Shown: positions 15,637-23,940 of the stretch, piece after piece
How the letters are laid out: each line of letters begins with the position of its first letter
Numbering within the stretch: position 1 is the stretch's first letter
Source: Lachnospiraceae bacterium
GTDB lineage: Bacteria > Bacillota > Clostridia > Lachnospirales > Lachnospiraceae
Direction: 5' to 3'
DNA length: 64,000 bases
NCBI GenBank assembly: GCA_022800815.1
Contig: JAAWRC010000001.1
Location: 62,001-126,000 of the forward strand
Translations under genes and position numbers: made by a program
Notes under the pieces: model-generated
Told to the model about the DNA's origin: nothing
The model's input: the letters and a program-made list of their open reading frames with translations, nothing else
Database searches by the model: none

Positions 15637-17855
15637 GACACATCGTGGAATATAAAAATAAGAAGAATAAGAGCGTAGAGCATTTGAATGTTAGGTATCT
15701 GAACGGGAGGGCGAAGCAGCTTGTGGCCTGGATCCTCGGCGGCTCCCTGGTCTTCGGCATGACCGGAGCCGGGGCTTACGCCGCAGGCATGAGGAAGGGG
15801 GAGGGCTCCGGCCCCCAGGTGATAGAGGCGGAGACCGCAGATGCCGGGGCGAAGGACACAGGCTCCGTCGGAACGAAAGAAGGAGGTTCCGTGGAGGAGA
15901 CCGTCTATGTCCTTGCAGGGGCGGACGGAACCCCGCAGAAAATCATTGTCAGCGACCTGATGAAGGATGCGGGCGGGGAGGATAGCTATACCCAGGAGGA
16001 TCTGCAAAAGGAGCTCCCCGTGGACATGGCCGTGAGTTTCAAGCTTGACGGAAGGCCGGTGGCGGCAGAGGACATGGCCGGAAAGAGCGGCAAGGTCACC
16101 ATGCGGTTTGATTACACCAACAGGCAGTACGAGGACGTGGAGATAAACGGGGAGAAAAAGAGGGTTTATGTTCCCTTTGTCATGGTGACCGGCATGGTCC
16201 TCGACAACGAGCGGTTCACCAATGTGGAGGTTTCCAACGGCAAGGTCTTAAACGACGGGGATCGGACCATTGTGGCGGGCTTCGCCATGCCGGGCCTCCA
16301 GGAAAGCCTTAATCTGGATCAGGAAAAGCTTGAGCTTCCGGGATACGTGGAGGTGACGGCCGACGTGACGGATTTTGAACTGGAGACCACCATGACTCTT
16401 GCCACCACGGAGGTGTTTGCAGACATGGAGCTGGACCAAACGGAAGCTTTTGACGAGCTGGACGAATCCATGGAGGAGCTGACCGACGCCATGGACCAGT
16501 TGATGGACGGCTCCTCCGCCCTCTATGACGGGCTGTCCGAGCTGCTTGACAAGTCCGGGGAGCTGACCGACGGGATCGGGAAGCTGCATTCCGGGGCGGA
16601 AACGCTGGCGACGGGCGCCGGGACGCTGGAGAGCGGAGCAAATGATCTGCAAAGCGGAGCAGGAGAATTAAAGAGCGGGGCGGGAACTTTGAAAGACGGA
16701 GCCGAAACGCTGAAAGCGGGAACGGAATCTCTGTCGGATGGCGCTCTGGCTTTGAAGGGCGGCCTGAATCAGCTTGCGGCAGGTAACGACAGCTTGAACG
16801 GCGGGGCGGGTCAGGTGTTTGATTCTCTTCTGGCGGCGGCGAACTCCCAGATCCAGGCTTCCGGCCTTTCCCTTCCGGCCCTCACCAGGGACAATTACGG
16901 CCAGGTGCTGGACGGGGCTCTCGGGTCGCTGAATGAGAACGCCGTGAGAGAACAGGCCCTCGGGATCGCCAGAGAACAGGTGGAGGCGAAGGTGCGGGAA
17001 CAGACGGGAACGGTGCGCACCGGGGTGGAGGCGGCCGTGCGGCAGCAGGTGTGGAACACGGTGCTCGGGCAGGCAGGACTTGACCAGGCCACGTATGATG
17101 GAATCGCAAACGGTTCCATTTCGGTAGATGCGGGTACGCAGGCATTGGTAGCCCAGATCCCCGGAATGGTGGAGGCGGCGATGAAGAGCCAGGAGACCGT
17201 CATTTCAGAGACGACGGAGGCGAAGCTTCAGGAATTGATTGGCCAGAACATGCAGAGTGCGGAAGTGACGAAGCAGGTGGAGGCGGCGGTGACCGCCGCA
17301 AGGACCGGTGCGGCCAGCCTGTCGGCGCTGAAGACCCAGCTGGACAGCTACAACCAGTTTTATCAGGGGCTTTTGACCTATACGGCGGGCGTGGCCTCCG
17401 CCAATGAGGGGGCCGGCCAGCTTGTGGATGGGGCCGGTCAGCTTGTGGGAGGGGCGGGCCAGCTCGCAGACGGAGCGGGACGCCTGGAAAGCGGAGCCGG
17501 TCAGTTGGAAAATGGAGCGGGACAGCTTGCGGGCGGGGCGGGCCAGCTCTCGGACGGGGCCGACACGCTGTATGTGGGGATCGGGACCCTGCAGACCGGA
17601 AGCAGCGCACTGATTGACGGCGTAGAGCGGCTTGCGGACGGGGCCATGCAGCTCTCTGAGGGCCTGGAGAAATTCAATGAAGAGGGAATCGAGGCTCTCG
17701 TGGATGCTTTTGACGGAGAACTTAAGGAGTTAAAAGACCGTATGACGGCCGTGTCCGATGCGGCGAAGAACTACAAGTCCTTTAAGGATAATGTTGGAAC
17801 CAGAGGAGAGAGCGTAAGATTCATTTATAAGACGGAGAAGATCGGGGACGAATAG
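15633..17855 (+). CDS. YhgE/EsaA-like secreted protein with LxxG heptad repeats
   Basis: Protein of 740 residues. A basic N-terminus and signal-like segment (about 31-52, ending AYAAG) are followed by a conserved N-terminal domain and two blocks of GAxxLxxG heptads, about residues 315-390 and 589-690. These surround a helical region that contains an Ala/Gln-rich coiled coil. This is the external part of YhgE/Pip/EsaA-type proteins, but the C-terminal group of membrane helices is absent and it ends about 50 residues after the repeats. It is translationally coupled to the MMPL gene. I infer an extracytoplasmic rod that assists the transporter. The truncated form may be an independent subfamily rather than a defect, since the frame is clean. 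Confidence 0.75.
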   Translation: MRHIVEYKNKKNKSVEHLNVRYLNGRAKQLVAWILGGSLVFGMTGAGAYAAGMRKGEGSGPQVIEAETADAGAKDTGSVGTKEGGSVEETVYVLAGADGTPQKIIVSDLMKDAGGEDSYTQEDLQKELPVDMAVSFKLDGRPVAAEDMAGKSGKVTMRFDYTNRQYEDVEINGEKKRVYVPFVMVTGMVLDNERFTNVEVSNGKVLNDGDRTIVAGFAMPGLQESLNLDQEKLELPGYVEVTADVTDFELETTMTLATTEVFADMELDQTEAFDELDESMEELTDAMDQLMDGSSALYDGLSELLDKSGELTDGIGKLHSGAETLATGAGTLESGANDLQSGAGELKSGAGTLKDGAETLKAGTESLSDGALALKGGLNQLAAGNDSLNGGAGQVFDSLLAAANSQIQASGLSLPALTRDNYGQVLDGALGSLNENAVREQALGIAREQVEAKVREQTGTVRTGVEAAVRQQVWNTVLGQAGLDQATYDGIANGSISVDAGTQALVAQIPGMVEAAMKSQETVISETTEAKLQELIGQNMQSAEVTKQVEAAVTAARTGAASLSALKTQLDSYNQFYQGLLTYTAGVASANEGAGQLVDGAGQLVGGAGQLADGAGRLESGAGQLENGAGQLAGGAGQLSDGADTLYVGIGTLQTGSSALIDGVERLADGAMQLSEGLEKFNEEGIEALVDAFDGELKELKDRMTAVSDAAKNYKSFKDNVGTRGESVRFIYKTEKIGDE
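17405..17570 (+). repeat. 21-bp coding tandem repeats (GAGQLxx heptads)
   Basis: About eight consecutive 21-bp units encode GAGQLVD/GAGQLVG/GAGQLAD/GAGRLES and variants. The units are similar in DNA as well as protein, which favours copy-number change by recombination. A more diverged block encodes similar heptads at about 16580-16800. Confidence 0.8.
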
Positions 17856-17896
17856 GGGACCCGGTCCACGGCTTCCGATTTTTGCGGTTTCATGCT

Positions 17897-19229
17897 TTAC
17901 AGATACCGGTATCGCTTCCTTTTGACGAAGAGGAAGGCCGCCGAGACCACGCAGGCGCAGACTTCCGCCACGGTGATTGCCCACCAGATTCCGTCCACGT
18001 CAAAAAAGACAGGCAGGACCAGGACGGAGGAGGTCTGGAAGACCAGGGTCCGCAGGAAGGAGATTGCCGCAGATACGGCTCCATTGCTCAATGCGGTAAA
18101 GAAGGAGGAGGCAAAGATATTCAGGCCGGCCAGCAGGAACGAGCAGGAAAACAGGCGAAACGCATGGCTGGTGAGCGCAAAAAGATCCCTGTCATAGCCG
18201 ACGAAAATTCCCGCAAGGGGATCCGCCAGGGAGAATGCGAGGATGCCCAGGATGATTCCGAAGCCGCCCATGAGCAATATGCTTTTTTTGAGCATGTTCT
18301 TAAGTTCCGGATGGTTTCCGGCTCCGTAATGGTAGCCGACCACGGGCGCGCTGCCGATGGAGTAGCCGATAAAGATGGCAATAAAAATAAACTGCACATA
18401 CATGAGCACGCCGTAGGCCGAGACGCCGTCCTCCCCCACGTACCGGAGAAGCTGGAAGTTGTAGATCATGCTGACGACGGAGGACGAAATGTTGCTCAAG
18501 AGCTCTGAAGAGCCGTTTCCAAAAGCTTTGAGAAGGGGGCGGCTCTCCATTCTTGTCCTCGTGAGCCGCAGAAGGCTCCCGTTTGGACGGAGGAAATAGA
18601 ACAGGGGCAGGATCCCTCCGATGCACTGGCTGATCCCGGTGGCAATGGCCGCGCCTGCCGCACCAAACGGGAACACGCCCACGAACAGGGCGTCCAGGGC
18701 CATGTTGACGACTCCCGCCGTCACGGTGGCGTAGAGTCCCAGCTTCGGTTTTTCAGCGGCGATGAAAAAGCTCTGGAAGACATTCTGCAGCATGAAGGCC
18801 GCATTGAAGCCGATGACGATGCGGCCGTAAAGAACGCAGTCGCCCATCATTTCCCCGGTGGCGCCCAGAAAGGCGGCAATCGGTTCCATGAATGCGATTC
18901 CGAATGCGGACAGGCCGAGACCCAGAATCAGCGTGGCGTAGATCAACATGGAAAAGTACCGGTTGGCCAGATCCCTCCGCCCTTCCCCCAATACACGGGA
19001 GACAAGGGCCGTTCCGCCGGTACCGATCATGAATCCCACGCCGCCCAGGATCATGACGAAGGGCATGACCAGGTTGACGGCGGCAAAGGCGGTCTTCCCG
19101 GCAAAATTTGACACGAAAAAGCCGTCCACCACTCCGTAGATGGAGGTAAACACCATCATGACGACAAGAGGGAAGGGTGAAACGGAATAGTTTTTTGTAG
19201 GTAAAATGGTCGGATAATTGAATATCCAT
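17897..19229 (-). pseudogene. MATE family efflux transporter, frameshifted near its start
   Basis: Twelve-helix MATE-type Na+/H+ drug antiporter. Most of the gene (17897-19159) is open: SIYGVVDGFFVSNFAG, GTGGTALVSRVLGEG and the later helices are typical. The true start, MDIQLSDHFTYKKLFRFTLPS at 19229, with AGGAG ten bases upstream, lies in another frame. The sequence TCTTGTCGTC on the reverse strand seems to hold one extra T (forward 19166/19167); removing it gives TLPSVVMMVFTS, which is what MATE proteins show. As it stands, translation stops early, and the internal ATG at 19159 has no ribosome-binding site. It follows the MarR gene by 3 bp. Either recently inactivated or a sequencing error. 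Confidence 0.75.
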
Positions 19230-19232
19230 TGC

Positions 19233-19691
19233 TCAAGACTCCTGTACAGACTGAAAATTTCGGCTTTCTCTCCTGAGGTCCTCCAGATAGCGGCGGGTCA
19301 GTTCCAGATAGGTCTCCACGTCCTCTCTTGGCCAGCCGGCGAAGATCCGGTTCTCCGCCTCGATGACCCTTCCAGCCGTGCGGCCGGCCAGGAGAAGGCC
19401 TTTTTCCGTGAGGATCACCTTTTTGCGTTTGCCTCCGGCCATTTCCAGGCGGAGGATCCCGTCCCGCTCCAGATTGCGGACGGCGGAATGGACGGTCTGC
19501 CTGCTCAGGCCCGTCAGGCTGCAAATTTCCCGGAGGAGGCAGCTCCCGTCTTCGTTGCCGCAGAGGGTATACAGGATCTGCATGGCGCTGTCGGAGAGCC
19601 CCAGTTTTAAGGACATCTCGTGGTAGGCGGCATCTGTCTCGCTGATCAGATGGTTAAACCGCCGGATATCGCTGGAAAAGTGGATCGTCAT
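19233..19691 (-). CDS. MarR family regulator
   Basis: Winged-helix regulator of 152 residues: the helix-turn-helix LLREICSLTGLSRQTVHSAVR is followed by a basic wing (GGKRKKVILTEKG). The ATG at 19691 is well spaced from GGAGG; an upstream ATG at 19721 lies in the untranslated leader. The MATE gene follows after 3 bp, an arrangement like MepR-MepA, so it probably represses itself and the pump. Its promoter carries candidate operators. With the pump frameshifted, its remaining purpose is unclear. Confidence 0.9.
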   Translation of the reverse strand: MTIHFSSDIRRFNHLISETDAAYHEMSLKLGLSDSAMQILYTLCGNEDGSCLLREICSLTGLSRQTVHSAVRNLERDGILRLEMAGGKRKKVILTEKGLLLAGRTAGRVIEAENRIFAGWPREDVETYLELTRRYLEDLRRESRNFQSVQES

Positions 19692-19709
19692 GGGTGTCAG
19701 CCTCCGTTT

Positions 19710-19767
19710 GTCCGAAATCATATAAAAACACGGGAAACATTATAGTACGAAATCGGACATATGTCAA
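19710..19767 (-). promoter_or_regulatory. MarR-MATE promoter with paired operator-like sites
   Basis: Reverse strand -35 TTGACA (19762-19767) and -10 TATAAT (19739-19744) are both perfect and 17 bp apart. GAAATCGGAC (19749-19758) lies within the spacer, and GTCCGAAATC (19710-19719) lies downstream as a near-inverted copy. Such a strong promoter normally needs a repressor. Confidence 0.7.
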
Positions 19768-19874
19768 GGGCGAAAAAAGATTCGGAAAATTTCAGTGCGG
19801 GCGGCTGGAGGGGAAGGAAGGGAAGCGGCATACTAGGGATGAAAAAGTGATAAAAAATGGATAATAAAAAACGG

Positions 19875-19905
19875 TTGACTCTGACGCTGCGTCATAGTTT
19901 ATACT
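19875..19905 (+). promoter_or_regulatory. MerR-type promoter with 19-bp spacer
   Basis: TTGACT (19875-19880) and TATACT (19900-19905) are separated by 19 bp, the stretched spacing on which MerR activators act. The perfect palindrome TGACGCTGCGTCA (19882-19894) lies inside the spacer. It precedes the MerR gene, so self-regulation is expected. Confidence 0.75.
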
Positions 19906-19940
19906 GGGGTTACGCAAGGGCAAGGAGGGAGGAAAACCAT

Positions 19941-20672
19941 ATGAGGACCGTGCATGAAGTGAGCGGGCTGACAGGCGTGAGTATACGCACCCTGCAGTAT
20001 TATGACCGGATTGGGCTTCTGCGTCCGGCGGGATACACGGAGTCGGGCTATCGGCTGTATGACGATGCAGCCTTGGAGAGGCTCCAGCAGATCCTGTTGT
20101 TCCGGGAACTGGAATTTCCCCTCAGGGATATAAAGGTGATCCTGGAGAGTCCGGATTTTGACAGGGAGAGGGCGCTGGAACAGCAGATCACCCTTCTGAC
20201 ACTCAAGAAGGAGCACCTTGAAAACCTGATTGATCTGGCCTGCGGAATAAAAGCGATAGGAGTGGATACGATGGATTTTACCGCATTTGACACAAAGAAG
20301 ATTGATGAATACGCCGCACAGGCGAAGGCTTCCTGGGGGAATACGGCGGCGTACCGGGAGTTTGAGGAAAAGACCAGGAGCCGTACCCCGGAGGAGGAGA
20401 AGAGCCTGAGTGTGCAGATGATGGCGCTCTTTGCACAGTTCGGCCGCATTTCCGGGGAGGCGCCGGACTCTGAGGAGGCGCAAGAACTGGTGAAAAAGCT
20501 GCAGGATTTTATTACGGAGAATTTCTATACCTGCACGGACGAGATCCTGTCCGGCCTGGGGAAGATGTATGCGGGCGGCGGTGATTTTACAAAGAGCATC
20601 GACGCCGCAGGCGGGGAGGGAACGGCCGACTTTGCCAATGCGGCCATCCAGGCCCGTTTCGGGAAGGGATAA
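19941..20672 (+). CDS. MerR family regulator with TipAS-type C-terminal domain
   Basis: Activator of 243 residues. The N-terminal MerR helix-turn-helix and wing (VHEVSGLTGVSIRTLQYYDR, then ESGYRLYDD) are followed by a dimerisation helix (about 85-110) and a TipAS-like effector-binding domain, with the AYREFEEKT segment typical of that group. TipA-type regulators bind thiopeptide or other large ligands and activate resistance genes. The ATG at 19941 follows GGAGGGAGG. Its own promoter has the 19-bp spacer typical of MerR targets. No obvious partner gene lies beside it: the next gene is a convergent NUDIX hydrolase. Confidence 0.9.
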   Translation: MRTVHEVSGLTGVSIRTLQYYDRIGLLRPAGYTESGYRLYDDAALERLQQILLFRELEFPLRDIKVILESPDFDRERALEQQITLLTLKKEHLENLIDLACGIKAIGVDTMDFTAFDTKKIDEYAAQAKASWGNTAAYREFEEKTRSRTPEEEKSLSVQMMALFAQFGRISGEAPDSEEAQELVKKLQDFITENFYTCTDEILSGLGKMYAGGGDFTKSIDAAGGEGTADFANAAIQARFGKG

Positions 20673-20682
20673 TGACCGGCGC

Positions 20683-21318
20683 TCAGCGTTCCCTCGCCAG
20701 AAGCCATGCCATGACATGGACCGCCTGTTGGAAATTGCCGCTTTTGATCAGAGCTTCGATTTCACCGGCGGAATATTTCCTGACATTTAAAAACTCAGTC
20801 TCATCCAAATGCTGGCTGCCGGTTCTCCGGCAGCCTTCTGCTGCGAAGACATGCGCATAATTGTCTGCGATGGTGGCGTTGGATGGCACGGTGATCAGAT
20901 GCCTCCAGTGCTCCGAGGCGTAACCGGTCTCCTCGAGAAGCTCCCGCCTGGCGGCCTCCAGGGCCTCCTCGGCCGCAGAGGAGGAACGACCCGTCCGGTA
21001 TTCCCTGCCATCCGTCCTCTCGATGCCTCCTGCCGGAAATTCCGTCGTCACTTCTTTGATCCCCTGCCGGAACTGCCGGACGCAGAGATAGTTCCCCTCC
21101 TCATCCGAGGCGACGATCACCACGTAGTCCCTGCGGCTGTAGCTGTAGAAGGGCTCAAACTCGCTTCCGTCCGGAAAGCGGTAGGCGGATCGTCTGAAAT
21201 CGATCCATTCATCCTGCACAAGGTGCTCCGTGCGGAGTTCCTCCCACTTAAGGTTTTCTTCGCCGGAGTCCGGCGGACCCGAGGGGAGACCCAGGGCCTT
21301 GTTCTGCATATTTCTCAC
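20683..21318 (-). CDS. NUDIX hydrolase, ADP-ribose pyrophosphatase-like, with insertion in the Nudix box
   Basis: The 211-residue protein follows the ADP-ribose/GDP-mannose pyrophosphatase layout: an N-terminal beta domain, VRQFRQGIKEVTTEFPAGG and REL-LEETGY. The NUDIX box is interrupted: after GGIER (98-101) about 18 extra residues rich in Arg, Gly and Ser precede EEALEAARRELLEETG. The catalytic REL-EE core remains intact, so activity is possible. The start ATG follows AAAGGAGCG. It converges with the MerR gene (10 bp between stops). The substrate is unproven; ADP-ribose is the usual one for this group. Confidence 0.85.
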   Translation of the reverse strand: MRNMQNKALGLPSGPPDSGEENLKWEELRTEHLVQDEWIDFRRSAYRFPDGSEFEPFYSYSRRDYVVIVASDEEGNYLCVRQFRQGIKEVTTEFPAGGIERTDGREYRTGRSSSAAEEALEAARRELLEETGYASEHWRHLITVPSNATIADNYAHVFAAEGCRRTGSQHLDETEFLNVRKYSAGEIEALIKSGNFQQAVHVMAWLLARER

Positions 21319-21460
21319 GCTCCTTTGAAATTTTCAGAAGTTATTGTATCACAGATTCGGGATAAAGTCCATTCTGCAGACAAAGGTGTTTTTTAAAGAG
21401 ATGAAAATTGTGAAGATATTGTGAAGATATGAAGATATGCGAACTTCTCTCTCCCGAGGA

Positions 21461-21489
21461 TTGAAACGAGGGTCTTTTTGTGCTATTAT
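21461..21489 (+). promoter_or_regulatory. Promoter of the surface-polymer cluster
   Basis: TTGAAA (21461-21466) and TATTAT (21484-21489) are 17 bp apart, 79 bp upstream of the first gene. Just upstream are three copies of GAAGATAT (21411-21438). Confidence 0.55.
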
Positions 21490-21567
21490 TTTTAATGTTG
21501 CGAATGAGCTTAAGTTGAACATTGCCCCTTCGGGGAGTTTTTGCGGGCTGGGAGGACGGAAGATTCA

Positions 21568-23313
21568 ATGGACACCGGAAAAGAAAAGCTGAAAGCACTG
21601 TGGCGGGACAAACGTTCCTGGAAGATCCGCCTGCCTCTGGCGGCGCTCTGTGCCTTTTCTTGCGTATTCACCTTTCTAATATTTGGCCCCTGCGAGATCT
21701 ATGCCCAGAATGTCCAGGAGCTGTCCTTTTCCTTCTCCGCCCTGCTGCAGGTACTGCTTGGCGCCGGGGCCCTCGTCTTTGCGGCGCTGTTTGGGCTCCT
21801 GCTCCTTCTGCGAGGGAAAATTTTTAATTTTGTGGTCAGTTTCCTGTTTGCGGTGACGCTGGCAGGGTATCTGCAGGGAAATTTCTGGAACACCGACCAC
21901 GGAGCGCTGACCGGGGATGCGGTGAACTGGCTGAACTATAAAGTTCCCATGCTTTTAAACGGCGCTGTTTGGCTGGGCGTGTTTGCCGCCGTTCTTCTTC
22001 TGTTGTATTTCAGCCGCAGAATATGGACCATGGGGATCGAGCTGGTCTGCGTGGTCCTGATCGGGGCGCAGATGGTCGCACTCGTGTCCCTGACGGCCGG
22101 GAGCGGTTCCGGCCAGCTCTGGAAGGCCGGCCGGGAGAAGGAGGCGCTTACGAGGGACGGCATTTACGAGGTGTCTGGAAAGAAGAACGTGATCGTGTTC
22201 CTGTTGGACCGCCTGGACAACCAGTACATGGATGCGGCGCTGGAAAAATATCCGGAGCTGGAGGAGGGGCTTGACGGCTTCACCTATTACCATGACTTTA
22301 CCGGAAGCTATGCCAATACCAGGCCGTCGATCGCCTATCTCCTGACGGGCGTTCAGCATGATTACAGCGTCTCCTGGAAGGATTACTTCCACAGGGCGTG
22401 GACGGAGCCGGTTTACACATTGCTGCCGGATATTCACGAGGCCGGTTACCGGACAAAGGTTTACACGGACTGCGGGTACGTGTTCGGCGAACCTCAGGAC
22501 GTGAGCGGCTTTGTGGACAACGTCCGCAAGATCAGTGAAAAAAAGGTCCGGAGGGCACCGTTGCTTGAGAAAATGCTGGACCTGTCCTTCTATCGCTACG
22601 CTCCTGAGTCGATGAAGCCTTATTTTCAGATCAGCACTTCGGATTTAAACGGCATTGCGGTGTCGGAGGACGATTCCGGCGAGGACCAGCTGTTTGCCGT
22701 GGACGACGCCGTTTTCTGGGGCGGCTACCGGGAGAACGGACTGACGGTGGAGGATGAGGGAAACGGTTCCTTTATCTTTTATCATTTGAACGGCGCCCAT
22801 GATCCTTTTACGATTGATGCGGATGCGGAGCCCGCTGCGGGGAGTACGAGGGAGGAGCAGATCGTCGGCAATTTCAGGATGATCTTCCGGTATATGGAGG
22901 AACTGAAGGAGAAGGGGCTTTATGAGGATGCCACGATCATCATCACGGCAGACCACGGCCGCCCGCCAAAGCCGACGGGAGATCTGAGCGGAATCAGTGA
23001 GAGCCGGGTCAGCACGCTGATGATCAAGCCCGCCGGCAAGGGGGCGGAGGGCCCCATGAAGATTTCCAACAAGCAGGTGTGCCAGGACAATCTCCGGGCA
23101 TCCATCGCCGGTTATTTCGGACTGGAAACCGGTGAGTATGGCCGGACGGTGGAATCCATCGGGGAACATGAGCAGATGACCAGGACCCTGTGGATGCGGA
23201 CGGAGGGGAAGGGAGAAAAGAGGCTGTATACCTTTGAGATCACGGGGGATGCAAATGATTTCGCCAACTGGAAGGTGGTTGGAGAGATCAAGATGGAGTA
23301 TACCGGGATATAG
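21568..23313 (+). CDS. Membrane sulfatase/alkaline-phosphatase-superfamily transferase (LtaS-like)
   Basis: Membrane enzyme of 581 residues. Four or five N-terminal helices (about 20-195) precede an extracellular alkaline-phosphatase-superfamily domain. Visible metal or nucleophile positions are D214 (VIVFLLDRLD), T251 in ANTRPSIAYLLTG as the probable phospho-acceptor, and D462-H463 in ITADHGR. The layout is that of lipoteichoic acid synthases and phosphoethanolamine or phosphoglycerol transferases, but the sequence is not a plain LtaS. The ATG at 21568 follows GGGAGGA; an in-frame ATG-like start at 21541 does not. It opens a cluster with a glycerophosphotransferase and CDP-choline-type genes, so it probably polymerises or decorates a phosphate-containing surface polymer. 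Confidence 0.75.
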   Translation: MDTGKEKLKALWRDKRSWKIRLPLAALCAFSCVFTFLIFGPCEIYAQNVQELSFSFSALLQVLLGAGALVFAALFGLLLLLRGKIFNFVVSFLFAVTLAGYLQGNFWNTDHGALTGDAVNWLNYKVPMLLNGAVWLGVFAAVLLLLYFSRRIWTMGIELVCVVLIGAQMVALVSLTAGSGSGQLWKAGREKEALTRDGIYEVSGKKNVIVFLLDRLDNQYMDAALEKYPELEEGLDGFTYYHDFTGSYANTRPSIAYLLTGVQHDYSVSWKDYFHRAWTEPVYTLLPDIHEAGYRTKVYTDCGYVFGEPQDVSGFVDNVRKISEKKVRRAPLLEKMLDLSFYRYAPESMKPYFQISTSDLNGIAVSEDDSGEDQLFAVDDAVFWGGYRENGLTVEDEGNGSFIFYHLNGAHDPFTIDADAEPAAGSTREEQIVGNFRMIFRYMEELKEKGLYEDATIIITADHGRPPKPTGDLSGISESRVSTLMIKPAGKGAEGPMKISNKQVCQDNLRASIAGYFGLETGEYGRTVESIGEHEQMTRTLWMRTEGKGEKRLYTFEITGDANDFANWKVVGEIKMEYTGI

Positions 23314-23385
23314 CGGGAACCGCCGGTGCGGACGTGCCGGTTTTATCGAACATGATTGGATTTATTTGACAAGGAGAATTTTGCC

Positions 23386-23940
23386 ATGAGGAAGGTGCTT
23401 TCCTTTCTGTATTTTTTCATCTGCGCCTCGCTGCTCTTTTCAGTGACTGCGCTGGCCTACATCGACCCCTCTGCCATGACCTACATCATCCAGATCATCG
23501 CCGGCGTGGCGATTGCGGCCGGTGCGGCCTTTGGCTTCTATTTCCGCAAGCTAAAGAGGAAATTTTCCCGTTTCGGAAAAAAGAAGGATCATGCGGTCTC
23601 GTATGGGGACGACATGGATGACGACGACACGGGCTTTGGCGACTACGAGATCGAGGGCTTTGCGGGGCCCTCCTCGGAGACGGCGGCTTCTTTTGCGGGG
23701 ACTGCGCCGGAGACGGTCCCTCTTGCCGGTGAGACGGCGAGGGCTGCGGCGTTTTCCACTGTCGTCAGGGAGCCGGACCTTGCTTTCCGGACCGCCAGGA
23801 CGGACCCCTATGACGAGTCCGGGGGCGAGGGGGGCCTTTTGGCGGAGAACCGGGAGCTCAGGCGTCTTTTGGCCGAGGAACGTCGGAACGTGGAGGAACT
23901 AAAACGGGCGCTGCACATCTGTACGGCCCCCAAAAGGTGA
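23386..23940 (+). CDS. Unknown small membrane protein with acidic tail
   Basis: Not recognised. The 184-residue product has a signal-like N-terminus (residues 3-22, ending ALAY), a second hydrophobic segment (about 27-50) and a strongly basic stop-transfer KLKRKFSRFGKKK. Next come an acidic stretch DDMDDDDTGFGDYE, a low-complexity Ala/Thr/Pro region and a C-terminal helix that may coil (ENRELRRLLAEERRNVEELK). The ATG at 23386 follows AAGGAGA. Its stop overlaps the GTG of the signal peptidase gene, so the two are coupled. The IDPSAMTYIIQIIAG segment is like that of small proteins I recall near surface-polysaccharide genes, but no function can be assigned. Confidence 0.6.
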   Translation: MRKVLSFLYFFICASLLFSVTALAYIDPSAMTYIIQIIAGVAIAAGAAFGFYFRKLKRKFSRFGKKKDHAVSYGDDMDDDDTGFGDYEIEGFAGPSSETAASFAGTAPETVPLAGETARAAAFSTVVREPDLAFRTARTDPYDESGGEGGLLAENRELRRLLAEERRNVEELKRALHICTAPKR

